From: Deltaproteobacteria bacterium
Lineage (GTDB): Bacteria > Desulfobacterota > DSM-4660 > Desulfatiglandales > HGW-15
NCBI GenBank assembly: GCA_019310525.1
Contig: JAFDEE010000002.1
Span: 1 to 53,938 of the forward strand
Direction: 5' to 3'
Length of the DNA stretch: 53,938 nt
The position numbers were made by a program, and so were the translations under genes. The notes beneath the pieces are model-generated. The model was not told where the DNA came from, did not search any database, and saw only the letters and a list, made by a program, of their open reading frames with translations. Positions within the stretch are counted from its first letter, which is position 1. Every line of letters begins with the position of its first letter. This document shows, piece by piece, positions 1-7,801 of the stretch.

Positions 1-13
1 CCCGATTTCTCAC

Positions 14-45
14 TCGAACCCTGGACCCCTTGGATCCTTGAACCC
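14..45. repeat. Four degenerate tandem octamers
   Basis: Four consecutive 8-base units, tcgaaccc, tggacccc, ttggatcc and ttgaaccc, form a short degenerate tandem repeat at the left edge of the window. The unit resembles TTGAACCC. The array may continue to the left beyond the window. No function is assigned. Confidence 0.5.
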
Positions 46-115
46 TATTATAAAACGATCGAACTAAAGTCTTCGCCTGAAGGTCCAAGGTTCTCCTATT
101 CCCGGAATGGGACAT

Positions 116-145
116 TAAAAAGGGAGCCCGTTGGGGCGGGCCCCC
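116..145 (-). terminator. Rho-independent terminator, minus strand
   Basis: Read on the minus strand, GGGGGCCCG, a CCCCAA loop and CGGGC-TCCC form a GC-rich stem of about nine pairs including one G-T wobble, followed directly by TTTTT. It would end a leftward transcript. The only open frame just upstream on that strand is a 45-codon one (291 down to 154), so what it terminates is unclear. Confidence 0.6.
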
Positions 146-822
146 GTTGAGGTTTACGCGTGTCTTGGCATAGTTACATAACATCTCCCGCCGACATAAT
201 GATCTGGCTGTTCGCTCTTTCTTCGTTTAATCGTCAACGCGGTGATGGGTTGGGTTGATTGGTAAGCAGACCGACATCGCTGATGGAACATCAGGGACTG
301 TTCCGTCAACCCCTTGTCGCTCCTGGAATCGAAGGGGCGTTGTGATGAGATCCACCCCCTTTCCCGGGCGATATAGAAAAGGAGGGGAGAAGGTCTTTGA
401 TCGGGACCCGCAGGAAAAACGAACGCTTTCTAAAGCTGCCGGTGGAGTTGAATGATGCCTGATGTGCGCTTCCCCACGCTTTTCGCCCGAGCCCTTCGAT
501 CCGGTAAAGATAATTTATATATTGAATATCACAATATGATGGAGAATGTCAAGTTAAAAATACCAGATATTGTGTTAGATCGGGTGACTATTCCGATCCC
601 CTTCATGGGGACCCTGCCCCAGGATGGAAGAACCCTTTCCGGATACCTTTATTTGATCCTTGCAGGATAAGGATCATTGTGATTTAAGCAATTCAGGACA
701 CGGAGGATGCAAACTCTGGAAACCGATCAGCGCGTGAATCGAGGGCGGTTTCCCGGGTGGGGTGCAGGCCTTATTGTCAACCTTGAGATTGACGACTCTC
801 TTTTTCCAGGAGGTTTTCACCT
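146..822. other. Non-coding leader region upstream of ade
   Basis: No convincing gene is visible in this stretch of nearly 700 bases. Short frames on the plus strand (255-455, 452-670) lack family resemblance and good ribosome sites. A minus-strand frame of 45 codons (ATG at 291, stop at 154) ends ten bases before the minus-strand terminator. Its reading frame is open back to about 436 but has no upstream ATG, so it could be a short peptide or a remnant. A hairpin TGATCCT/AGGATCA lies at 654-676. Around 510-540 the sequence is AT-rich and may hold the ade promoter. I could not fit a purine riboswitch here. Confidence 0.4.
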
Positions 823-2634
823 ATGGCGTCATTTATTCCACTTGAAGAGGTCACCCGGGAACTCTGTGATGTGGCCATGGGACGGCTGGCGGCTGACATG
901 GTGATTCGCCGGGGAAGGCTCGTCAACGTCAATACCCTTGAAATCCTGGAAGGGGTGGATGTGGCTGTGAAAAAAGGGCGGATCGCCCTTGTCGGAGATG
1001 CCTCAGGGTGCATTGGAGAAGATACCCACGTCATTGATGCCAAGGGTTACTATCTCACCCCCGGGTTCATGGACGGACACATCCACGTGGAAAGCAGCAT
1101 GCTGACGGTTTCCCAGTACAACAACACCGTGGTGCCCCGCGGAACGACCGCCATTTTCATGGATCCACACGAAATTGCCAACGTCCTGGGTCTCAAGGGT
1201 GTTCGGATCATGATGGAGGAGGCAGAGGCCCTCCCCCTCCGGGTATTTACCACGATACCCTCCTGTGTGCCTGCAGCCCCGGGTTTTGAAGATACGGGTG
1301 CGGAAATCGGGCCGGATGAAATCGCTGAAGCCCTTGAATGGGAGGGAATTGTCGGCTTGGGAGAGCTCATGAATTTCCCTGGTGTCATAAACAGCGACCC
1401 GGAGACCCACAGGAAAATCGAGGTGACCCTCAGGGCCGGAAAACCCGTAACCGGGCATTTCTCCATACCCGATACGGGATCCATGCTGAATGCCTATGCG
1501 GCTGCCGGAATCCGTTCTTGCCATGAATCGGTTCACCCCGAGGAGGCCCTGGCCAAAATGCGCCTCGGGATGTATGCCAAGATCCGAGAAGGATCGGCCT
1601 GGCGCGACCTAAAATCCGTCATCCGGGTCCTTACCGAAGAACGGGCATCCAGCCGTTTCGCCATATTGGTAAGTGACGATACCCACCCAGACACCCTGAT
1701 CAAAGATGGCCACATGGACCATATCGTGAGACGTGCGATCGAGGAAGGGGTGAATCCCGTCACCGCCATCAGGATGGTTACCCTCAACCCGGCGGAATGT
1801 TTCAATATGGGCAAGGATTTCGGAAGCATCTCCCCTTCAAAGGTGGCCGATATCCTCTTGATCGAAGACCTCAGCCGGGTCAAGGTGGATCGGGTGATCG
1901 TGGGTGGTCACATGGTGGCCGAGGGTGGAAAAATGATGAGAGAGAGTCCACCCCACCCTTACCCCGACTGGTCCAAGAACACCCTCAATCTCGGAAAGAC
2001 CTTGACCCGGGAGGACTTCATGTTGAGATCGACCGAAGGCTCGGTGACCGTCCGCGTCATGGAGATCGAAGAGGCCAAGGTGGGTACCATCCAGGGGACT
2101 GCCGAGCTCAGGGTCGTTGACGGCAACGTTCCTCCGGATCCCGACCGGGATATTGCAAAGGTGGCCCTGTTCGAACGACACAGGGCGACCGGTACACGAG
2201 GACTGGGATTCGTGAAAGGATTCGGCATGAAGGGAGGGGCGGCCGCTTCAACCGTGTCCCACGATTCCCACAACCTCCTTGTTGTGGGAATGGACGAGGG
2301 GGACATGGCCTTTGCAGGGAACCAACTGGTCAAGGCCGGGGGCGGCATGATTGTGGTTAGGGACGGCAAGGTGCTGGCCCTTCTCCCCCTTCCGGTCGCC
2401 GGACTACTCACGGACCGCCCCGTTCACGAGGTTCAACGCCTGGTGGAAAGACTGGACGGGGCATGGAAGGAACTTGGATGCGATCTCGTCTCTCCGTTCA
2501 TGACCATGTCTCTCCTGGGCCTGCCGGTGCTTCCGGAACTCAGGATCAGTAACCGGGGCCTGGTGGATACCCTGAAATTCCGATTCGTGGATGTTATTGT
2601 CCCACCCGGGAAACGGGAGAAACCTTCGCCTTAA
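823..2634 (+). CDS. ade: Adenine deaminase
   Basis: Hydrolyses adenine to hypoxanthine and ammonia for purine salvage, or for use of purine nitrogen; cytoplasmic, amidohydrolase superfamily. The 603-residue protein has the metal-binding GFMDGHIHVESS (H86, H88), PHEIANVLG, the GLGELMN segment, and SDDTHPD with the following TAIRMVTLNPA stretch. A C-terminal domain carries the family's SHDSHNLLVVG and GGGMIVVRDGKV motifs. Length is slightly above the usual 580-600 because of an N-terminal extension of about 20 residues. The start is fixed by AGGAGG nine bases upstream of the ATG at 823. It is a single-gene unit facing a convergent neighbour. The downstream gap carries a stray transposon-type terminal repeat. 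Assignment to ade is firm; in vivo role in nitrogen supply is inference. Confidence 0.95.
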   Translation: MASFIPLEEVTRELCDVAMGRLAADMVIRRGRLVNVNTLEILEGVDVAVKKGRIALVGDASGCIGEDTHVIDAKGYYLTPGFMDGHIHVESSMLTVSQYNNTVVPRGTTAIFMDPHEIANVLGLKGVRIMMEEAEALPLRVFTTIPSCVPAAPGFEDTGAEIGPDEIAEALEWEGIVGLGELMNFPGVINSDPETHRKIEVTLRAGKPVTGHFSIPDTGSMLNAYAAAGIRSCHESVHPEEALAKMRLGMYAKIREGSAWRDLKSVIRVLTEERASSRFAILVSDDTHPDTLIKDGHMDHIVRRAIEEGVNPVTAIRMVTLNPAECFNMGKDFGSISPSKVADILLIEDLSRVKVDRVIVGGHMVAEGGKMMRESPPHPYPDWSKNTLNLGKTLTREDFMLRSTEGSVTVRVMEIEEAKVGTIQGTAELRVVDGNVPPDPDRDIAKVALFERHRATGTRGLGFVKGFGMKGGAAASTVSHDSHNLLVVGMDEGDMAFAGNQLVKAGGGMIVVRDGKVLALLPLPVAGLLTDRPVHEVQRLVERLDGAWKELGCDLVSPFMTMSLLGLPVLPELRISNRGLVDTLKFRFVDVIVPPGKREKPSP

Positions 2635-2667
2635 GAAAAAACTTTTGCTTGAGTATTTTCTCAAAAA

Positions 2668-2684
2668 GAGACCTTTGAAAAAAC
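2668..2684. repeat. Solo MITE-type terminal repeat
   Basis: GAGACCTTTGAAAAA occurs here, between the convergent ade and synthetase-like genes. It matches the terminal inverted repeat of the element at 14029-14171. No partner end is visible nearby, so it is a remnant or a chance match. It is followed by a small palindrome, ACGTTTCGTAACGT. Confidence 0.45.
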
Positions 2685-2734
2685 GTTTCGTAACGTTCAA
2701 AAGTTGTGGCACGGCCCTGATGGGCAGTATTATT

Positions 2735-3664
2735 TCAGGCCCCGGATAGGATCTCCACGGCCGGAGACTGTTTCTTGGTATCTCTAAGAATACTCTTGGC
2801 GCAAATGTCATAGTTAAAGATCATGTCCGAATGGACATCCGACAGGGCGACCTTGCCTTCAGGCTTGAGATAGGGATACACCAGGTCGTAGTTCTCCCGA
2901 AGCAGTCCTGTGATCCAGAAAAACTGGCTTTCCACGCTCTCTCCGAGTTTGACCTCGTATCCCCGGCCATATTTGGCTTTTCCCTTATCGCAGGCAAAAC
3001 GCGGGAAGGGCTGTTTGGGGACTTCCACGGCCACGCCGAGCATCTTCAACTCCTCTTCATTTTTCTCCACCACCCGTTCCATGGCAAAAACGATCAGCCG
3101 TTCAAAAAGGTCCATGCCCCGTTCCATGTCTTCACGCAATATCGCCGTGACCTTTTCCGGTTCCCTGAGATATTCCTCAAGACCGATCCCGCGATTCCGC
3201 CGAACCTCAACACCCATCTGGCTGAAATCGATCAGATACCTTCCCCGCTGAACGCGGTCCGGACTTTCCAGCTCAAGCCGGATATTGGGGCTGTCCACAT
3301 AGATTCCCTTGATCCTGGGGTTCATGCAGGCCAAGAACTTGCTGTAGATCATGCTGTGGGTCATCACGTAGCGATGCCCCTTGTAATGAATATGGGGGAC
3401 ATATTCCACGTCATGGGCCAAAGGGTCTGTCACTGGACTCAGTTGCACCCTCTCCAGGTTGAACAGTCCTTCATTTTCCAGGAAAACATGCATGGCATTG
3501 ACAAAGGTGGTCCTTATGGCCATGGCGGCATAAGTCGTATCGCTCATCCACTTTTCGGAATAGTATTTGTCAAGGAATTCCTCCAGGCTGGAACCGCCTT
3601 CTTTCAGCGCCGCCTGGAACCCGTAAAGACCCTGGCCGATCATCTCCATGGTTTCATCTTTCAT
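2735..3664 (-). CDS. Class II aaRS-like (asparagine synthetase-related) protein
   Basis: A 309-residue protein resembling the catalytic core of class II Asp/Asn-tRNA synthetases without an anticodon-binding domain. It is most like the archaeal asparagine-synthetase-related family. Visible landmarks are SPVTDPL (76-82), HRYVMTHSMIYSKF (97-110), a motif-2-like SPNIRLELES (125-134) and YLIDFSQMGVEV (143-154), the counterpart of the synthetase HLPEFTQLDVEM segment. A FWITGLLREnYD segment near the C terminus matches the region before motif 3, but the glycine-rich GxGxxR motif 3 is not recognisable; instead the protein ends with KVALSDVHSDMIF. It lies 42 bp downstream of glnA on the same strand, so glutamine or asparagine amide metabolism is a reasonable guess. 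Whether it is an active ligase is open. Confidence 0.6.
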   Translation of the reverse strand: MKDETMEMIGQGLYGFQAALKEGGSSLEEFLDKYYSEKWMSDTTYAAMAIRTTFVNAMHVFLENEGLFNLERVQLSPVTDPLAHDVEYVPHIHYKGHRYVMTHSMIYSKFLACMNPRIKGIYVDSPNIRLELESPDRVQRGRYLIDFSQMGVEVRRNRGIGLEEYLREPEKVTAILREDMERGMDLFERLIVFAMERVVEKNEEELKMLGVAVEVPKQPFPRFACDKGKAKYGRGYEVKLGESVESQFFWITGLLRENYDLVYPYLKPEGKVALSDVHSDMIFNYDICAKSILRDTKKQSPAVEILSGA

Positions 3665-3706
3665 GATATCTGACTGCTCCTTTGTTTTTGGAAAAACTTC
3701 AAACCG

Positions 3707-5035
3707 TTAAAGAATAGGCAAATACTTTTCTACTTCGAACCTGCTTACATGGACACGATAGAGGTCCCATTCAATCTTCTTGTTCTCGATGAATTTATTG
3801 AAGATATGTTCTCCCAGCGTCTTCCTCACCAATTCGCTATTCTCGGCCTCAAGGATCGCCGAATAGAGATTTCCGGGCAGATCGACGATCCCGTATGCCT
3901 TTCGCTCTGTAGGATTCATTTCAAATATATCTTCTTCCACGGGATCAGGCAGTTCATACTTCTTTTCGATCCCTTCGAGTCCGGCGGCCAGCATGGCTGC
4001 AAACGCCAGGTAGGGATTACAGGCCGGATCCGGAGAACGAAATTCGATCCTCGTGGCCTTCTCCTTGCCGGGCTTGTACATGGGGACCCGAATCATGGCC
4101 GAACGATTGCGGCGGGCCCAGGATACATAAACGGGGGCCTCGTATCCGGGAACCAGGCGCTTGTAAGAATTCACCCACTGATTGGTAAGCACGGTGATCT
4201 CCGGGGCATGGCGCATAAGCCCGGCGATGTAACATTTGGCGGTCTCCGAAAGATTATGGGGGTCATCGGGATCATAGAACTCGTTTTTCTCGCCCTTGAA
4301 AAGGGACTGGTGTACGTGCATTCCGCTGCCGTTAACCCCGAAAACGGGTTTGGGCATGAAGGTCGCATAGTAGCCGTTGCGTCGGGCGATCTCTTTTACG
4401 ACCAGCCGGTAGGTCATCGTCTTGTCCGCCATACGCAGGCCTTCATCGTACCGTAGATCGATTTCGTGCTGACTGGGAGCAACCTCATGGTGGCTGTATT
4501 CCACCTGGATTCCCATGGATTGAAGAGCAAAGATGGTCTCCCGCCTCAGATCACTACCCAGATCGAGGGGCCGCGCATCAAAATACCCGCCTTTGTCAAG
4601 GGTTTCGGGATTCATGTTGTCCGCGAAATAGAAATATTCCAGTTCAGGACCGACATAAAAAGTGTAACCTTTGTCCGCTGCGGCCTTCAATACCCGTTTG
4701 AACACGTAACGGGGATCCCCTTCATAGGGAGTACCGTCCGGGTTGAGAATATCGCAAAACATCCGGGCCACCGGTCTCTCATCGATACGCCAGGGCACCA
4801 GGTCGAAGGTAGTGGGGTCTGGCTTTGCGATCATGTCGCTCTCGTGTATCCTGGCAAACCCTTCAATAGATGAACCATCGAAACCCATACCTTCACTCAG
4901 GCCCTCATCCAGTTCCGACGGGGTGATGGCAAAACTCTTGAGCATGCCCAGAACGTCCGTAAACCAAAACTGAATAAAACTGACATTCTTTTCCTTCACG
5001 ATCCTTTTGACATCATCGGCGTTCTTGCAGAGCAT
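3707..5035 (-). CDS. glnA: Glutamine synthetase, type I (alpha-like)
   Basis: Makes glutamine from glutamate, ammonia and ATP; a cytoplasmic dodecamer. The 442-residue length and the motifs FDGSSIEGFARI, VGPELEYFYF, NGSGMHVHQS, RIEFRSPDPACNPYLAFAA and the C-terminal EWDLYRVHV are those of GSI. Two features point to the alpha subtype. The SIEGFARI segment has the arginine used for feedback inhibition in Gram-positive enzymes. The adenylylation Tyr of beta-type enzymes (NLYDLPPEE) is replaced by Phe in DIFEMNPTE, so control by adenylylation is unlikely. GAGGAGG sits upstream of the ATG at 5035. A sigma-54 promoter lies at 5089-5104, giving a 5' leader of about 43 bases. The synthetase-like gene follows 42 bp downstream and may be co-transcribed. 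Confidence 0.97.
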   Translation of the reverse strand: MLCKNADDVKRIVKEKNVSFIQFWFTDVLGMLKSFAITPSELDEGLSEGMGFDGSSIEGFARIHESDMIAKPDPTTFDLVPWRIDERPVARMFCDILNPDGTPYEGDPRYVFKRVLKAAADKGYTFYVGPELEYFYFADNMNPETLDKGGYFDARPLDLGSDLRRETIFALQSMGIQVEYSHHEVAPSQHEIDLRYDEGLRMADKTMTYRLVVKEIARRNGYYATFMPKPVFGVNGSGMHVHQSLFKGEKNEFYDPDDPHNLSETAKCYIAGLMRHAPEITVLTNQWVNSYKRLVPGYEAPVYVSWARRNRSAMIRVPMYKPGKEKATRIEFRSPDPACNPYLAFAAMLAAGLEGIEKKYELPDPVEEDIFEMNPTERKAYGIVDLPGNLYSAILEAENSELVRKTLGEHIFNKFIENKKIEWDLYRVHVSRFEVEKYLPIL

Positions 5036-5088
5036 CGTTTACCTCCTCACTGTGGACTTTCACTATAAAAAAACTTTGTCCACCCTTA

Positions 5089-5104
5089 AGCAACGGGTAT
5101 GCCA
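5089..5104 (-). promoter_or_regulatory. Sigma-54 promoter of glnA
   Basis: On the minus strand, TGGCATACCCGTTGCT matches the -24/-12 consensus TGGYRYRNNNNTTGCW at every position. Transcription would start near 5078, about 43 bases before the glnA ATG. This implies control by an enhancer-binding activator such as the one at 36545-38071. Confidence 0.85.
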
Positions 5105-5180
5105 GGAAGATTTTCGGTTATCATATGCCCTGATATCAATGAATTAACAAGCTGTCCAACGTAGTTCAGCCTTTTCAATG

Positions 5181-5196
5181 CCTACAAATTTGTAGG
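5181..5196. promoter_or_regulatory. Perfect 16-bp palindrome upstream of glnA
   Basis: CCTACAAATTTGTAGG is a perfect inverted repeat, centred about 85 bp upstream of the sigma-54 promoter, where an enhancer site is expected. Its core, TACAAATTTGTA, recurs in similar form upstream of amtB (36119-36130) and of the sigma-54 activator (38185-38196). Activator binding is inferred only. Confidence 0.55.
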
Positions 5197-5475
5197 ATTG
5201 AGGGCCACAATCATACAAAAACGTCGCCCATGAGGGTAGTTGTCTTCCTGCCTGACCTGGCGCACGGAATCTACACTCTCACCGTCTGACTATTCTGGCA
5301 AGAGTTCGTGTTTGGCGACTGTCGTTCCGATTTTTCAGATTCATGAAGGATGAGGATATCACGCTTCAGGAAGGCATTCTTGACGGGGGCGGTGGAGGAG
5401 GAAAGAAGTATTGTGAATTTCTCTTAAATCCTCTATGATCCGGCCCCAAGCCTTTACCGAAGGAGGTCTTTTTCC
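5197..5475. other. Intergenic region between glnA and larA-like gene
   Basis: Divergent spacer holding the upstream control region of the racemase gene. I see no sigma-54 consensus on the plus strand and no clear -10/-35 pair. The only firm element is the ribosome site GAAGGAGG at about 5459-5466. Nothing else recognisable. Confidence 0.4.
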
Positions 5476-6792
5476 ATGAAGGAATACTATTTATTGGGAC
5501 ACGAAGGAAAGGTCCCGTTTCAACTGCCGGAGGAGTGGCGGGTTTTGAAAAACGCCGTTTTGAAATCTGTGCCTGCTGAAAAGGGCGTTTACGAGTTGAC
5601 CGAAGAAGCCCTCGACAACCCCGTGGGTACTCCCCGGATCGAGGAAATGATAGGTCCGGGGGACAAGGTGGCCATCATCCTTGATGACGCCACCCGGCCC
5701 ACACCGAGAAGGGAGATGCTCGAGTGTCTCTTGGAACGACTGGAGGGATGCGGAGTCGGTCCCGACAGGATCGACCTGGTCTTTGCTCTGGGAACACATC
5801 GTCCCCTTACGGAAAGGGAAGTGGAAGGGCTGCTGGGGACGGAACTCAAGCGAAAACTCAGATATCACCAGCATGACTGCAAATCCCGGGAACTCGTTTC
5901 CGTCGGGACCTTGAGGGCGGCCGGAGAAGTGAAGATTCATCCCGTGGTGGCAGGGGCCGATTTCCGCATCGCCCTCGGATCCATTCTACCCCATCCCATG
6001 AACGGTTTTGGAGGGGGGGCCAAAATAATCCTGCCCGGCGTGGCCAACGAGAAGGCCATCCAGGATCATCACACTGCACTGTTGGTCTCAAAAGGCCTGG
6101 CCTTCGGAAGGCTCGAGGGAAATCCTTTCCGGGATGAAATCAACGAGGCGGGAAGGCTTTCCAGGCTGGATTTCATACTCAACGCCGTTTACAATGCGAG
6201 CGAGCAGGTCAAGGGAATCGTGGCCGGAGATCTGGACAAGGCCCATGCTCACGGAGCCGAATGGACCCTGAAGGAATGTTCCGCCACCTTCGATGAACCT
6301 GCGGACGTAAGCATCGTCTCAGCCTTTCCACACCTGGAGGGGCCCCAAGTCACCAAGCCCCTCGGTCCCGCCACGATGATCACCAGGGAAGGAGGAACCG
6401 TCATCCTTTACTCCAGCGCCATTCACGGAGGCGGATTTCCCGAGCCCCTCCTCCAGGCATTTGATACGGCCTTTGGGCTTTGCAAAAACGGCGACACCAA
6501 GGGCCTCATCCTGGACTTCCTCAAACGGCGCGAACTGATCGTGCCCTCAGCCCCAATGGACTTCAACTGCGCCCTCGACCTTACCCTCCTTTATCTAAGC
6601 CGGATAAAAGTGGTGATGGTTTGCCGGGATGTAAATCAAGAGCAGGCGGAGAGATTGGGTTTTTCCTACGCCCCCTCGCTTGAGGAGGCCATTGCCTTCG
6701 TTTCAAGGGAAAAACCCGTTGCCACGGTCAACATCCTGCCCTCGGGCGGCCTGGCCATTCCCATCGTGAAGGAACCTGTCATTTTCCATTGA
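5476..6792 (+). CDS. LarA-family nickel-dependent racemase (DUF2088)
   Basis: Belongs to the lactate racemase LarA family, which uses a nickel-pincer nucleotide bound to lysine to racemise or epimerise 2-hydroxy acids. The 438-residue length is normal. The key residues fall almost exactly where they do in LarA: H108 (GTHRP), H173 and the HPMNGFGGGAK segment with K183 for cofactor attachment, and H198/H199 (QDHH). The DDATRPTP segment of the N-terminal domain is also present. AAGGAGG precedes the ATG. The substrate cannot be read from the sequence: the family includes malate and other 2-hydroxy-acid racemases. The cofactor genes larB, larC and larE are not in the window. The gene stands alone and ends 28 bp before the convergent ABC permease gene. 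Confidence 0.85.
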   Translation: MKEYYLLGHEGKVPFQLPEEWRVLKNAVLKSVPAEKGVYELTEEALDNPVGTPRIEEMIGPGDKVAIILDDATRPTPRREMLECLLERLEGCGVGPDRIDLVFALGTHRPLTEREVEGLLGTELKRKLRYHQHDCKSRELVSVGTLRAAGEVKIHPVVAGADFRIALGSILPHPMNGFGGGAKIILPGVANEKAIQDHHTALLVSKGLAFGRLEGNPFRDEINEAGRLSRLDFILNAVYNASEQVKGIVAGDLDKAHAHGAEWTLKECSATFDEPADVSIVSAFPHLEGPQVTKPLGPATMITREGGTVILYSSAIHGGGFPEPLLQAFDTAFGLCKNGDTKGLILDFLKRRELIVPSAPMDFNCALDLTLLYLSRIKVVMVCRDVNQEQAERLGFSYAPSLEEAIAFVSREKPVATVNILPSGGLAIPIVKEPVIFH

Positions 6793-6820
6793 TCAGGTGG
6801 ACCGGCCCGCCGGGAAGGAC

Positions 6821-7801
6821 TTATTCCGGGGAAAAGGTCTTCCCAAGGGCCCTCGGGGGAGCACCACCTAGTACGCCGACAATTCTTGCCAGGATGGAAG
6901 GGGCTCCGTCAAGGTCAGCCCCGGACCTTCTTTGGGCCGCGGAAAGGAGCAGAAGCGTAAAGATCATGAGGGGGAAGGGGGCGACCTGAAACACCTGCGC
7001 CGGTATGGAAGGCCACCACCTCTGGAACTGGATTCCCATGACCTGGAGAAATGAGAACAGGTAGGCCCCAAGGGCGACCTTGACGGGATGCCACCCCCCG
7101 AAGATCACGATGGCAAGGGCGATCCATCCCGTCCCTTCCGCCCCCTGGGGGCGGCCCCACCCGGGCTTGACGCAAAGGGAAAAAGCCGCCCCTGCGAGTC
7201 CCACCAGGAGCCCTCCAATGACGGTATACGTCATCTGGACGGCACGGCTGTCCGTCCCCCTTGCATAGGCCGCCTCGGGATGCTCCCCGACCATCCTGAG
7301 ACGAAGGCCCTGGGGAGTCCTGTAAAAATACCACCAGCAGAGGAAAATCATCAACATGGAGGCATAGACGATCCATCCGTGGTTGAAGAATGCCTGTCCT
7401 ACCAGGGGGATCTCATGGAGCCCTGGGATGGGCCAGGGTATCACCTGAGGCCCGTACTGCCTGGCATATGGATTTCCGAAAAAATAGGCGAGATCCCGTG
7501 CCGTGAGGGTGAGGACGAAGCCGACCGCCACCTGGGATTGACCCAAGTAGATACTGAACAGACCCACAACACCCGCGATCACGGCACCCGCCGCGGCACC
7601 GCCTGCAAAGCCCAGGAGGAGATTCTTCGTTTCGAATGCCGTGACAAAAGCGACCATGGCGCTGAGCAGAATCGATCCGTCGAGGGACAGGTTGATCACT
7701 CCGGCCTTCTCCGAGATCGTCTCCCCGAGAGAGGCCAAGACGATGGGAGCAGCCCCCGCCACGATGGATCCGAGTATTACGGCGACATTCAGATCATTCA
7801 T
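6821..7801 (-). CDS. BMP-type ABC transporter permease 2 (nucleoside-like)
   Basis: Second inner-membrane subunit of a BMP-family importer, the branch known mainly for purine nucleosides (YufQ/NupC type). The 326-residue protein is very hydrophobic, with about eight to ten segments. It opens with a helix followed by EKAGVINLSLDGSILLSAM, the usual N-terminal signature (NxxxEG/DG) of this permease family. The frame stays open a further 184 codons upstream to 8353, but that part is the antisense-like shadow of permease 1. The ATG at 7801 follows GGAGGAGGAAAAGGAAGG and overlaps the stop of permease 1 by four bases (ATGA), which fixes the start. Last gene of the transporter operon. Confidence 0.88.
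   Translation of the reverse strand: MNDLNVAVILGSIVAGAAPIVLASLGETISEKAGVINLSLDGSILLSAMVAFVTAFETKNLLLGFAGGAAAGAVIAGVVGLFSIYLGQSQVAVGFVLTLTARDLAYFFGNPYARQYGPQVIPWPIPGLHEIPLVGQAFFNHGWIVYASMLMIFLCWWYFYRTPQGLRLRMVGEHPEAAYARGTDSRAVQMTYTVIGGLLVGLAGAAFSLCVKPGWGRPQGAEGTGWIALAIVIFGGWHPVKVALGAYLFSFLQVMGIQFQRWWPSIPAQVFQVAPFPLMIFTLLLLSAAQRRSGADLDGAPSILARIVGVLGGAPPRALGKTFSPE

Noticed and set aside
255-670. Short plus-strand frames before ade
   Set aside because: Low-complexity composition, no motif, and weak start contexts.
500-822. Purine riboswitch in the ade leader
   Set aside because: The conserved core and three-way junction sequences are not found; only an AT-rich stretch and a simple hairpin are present.
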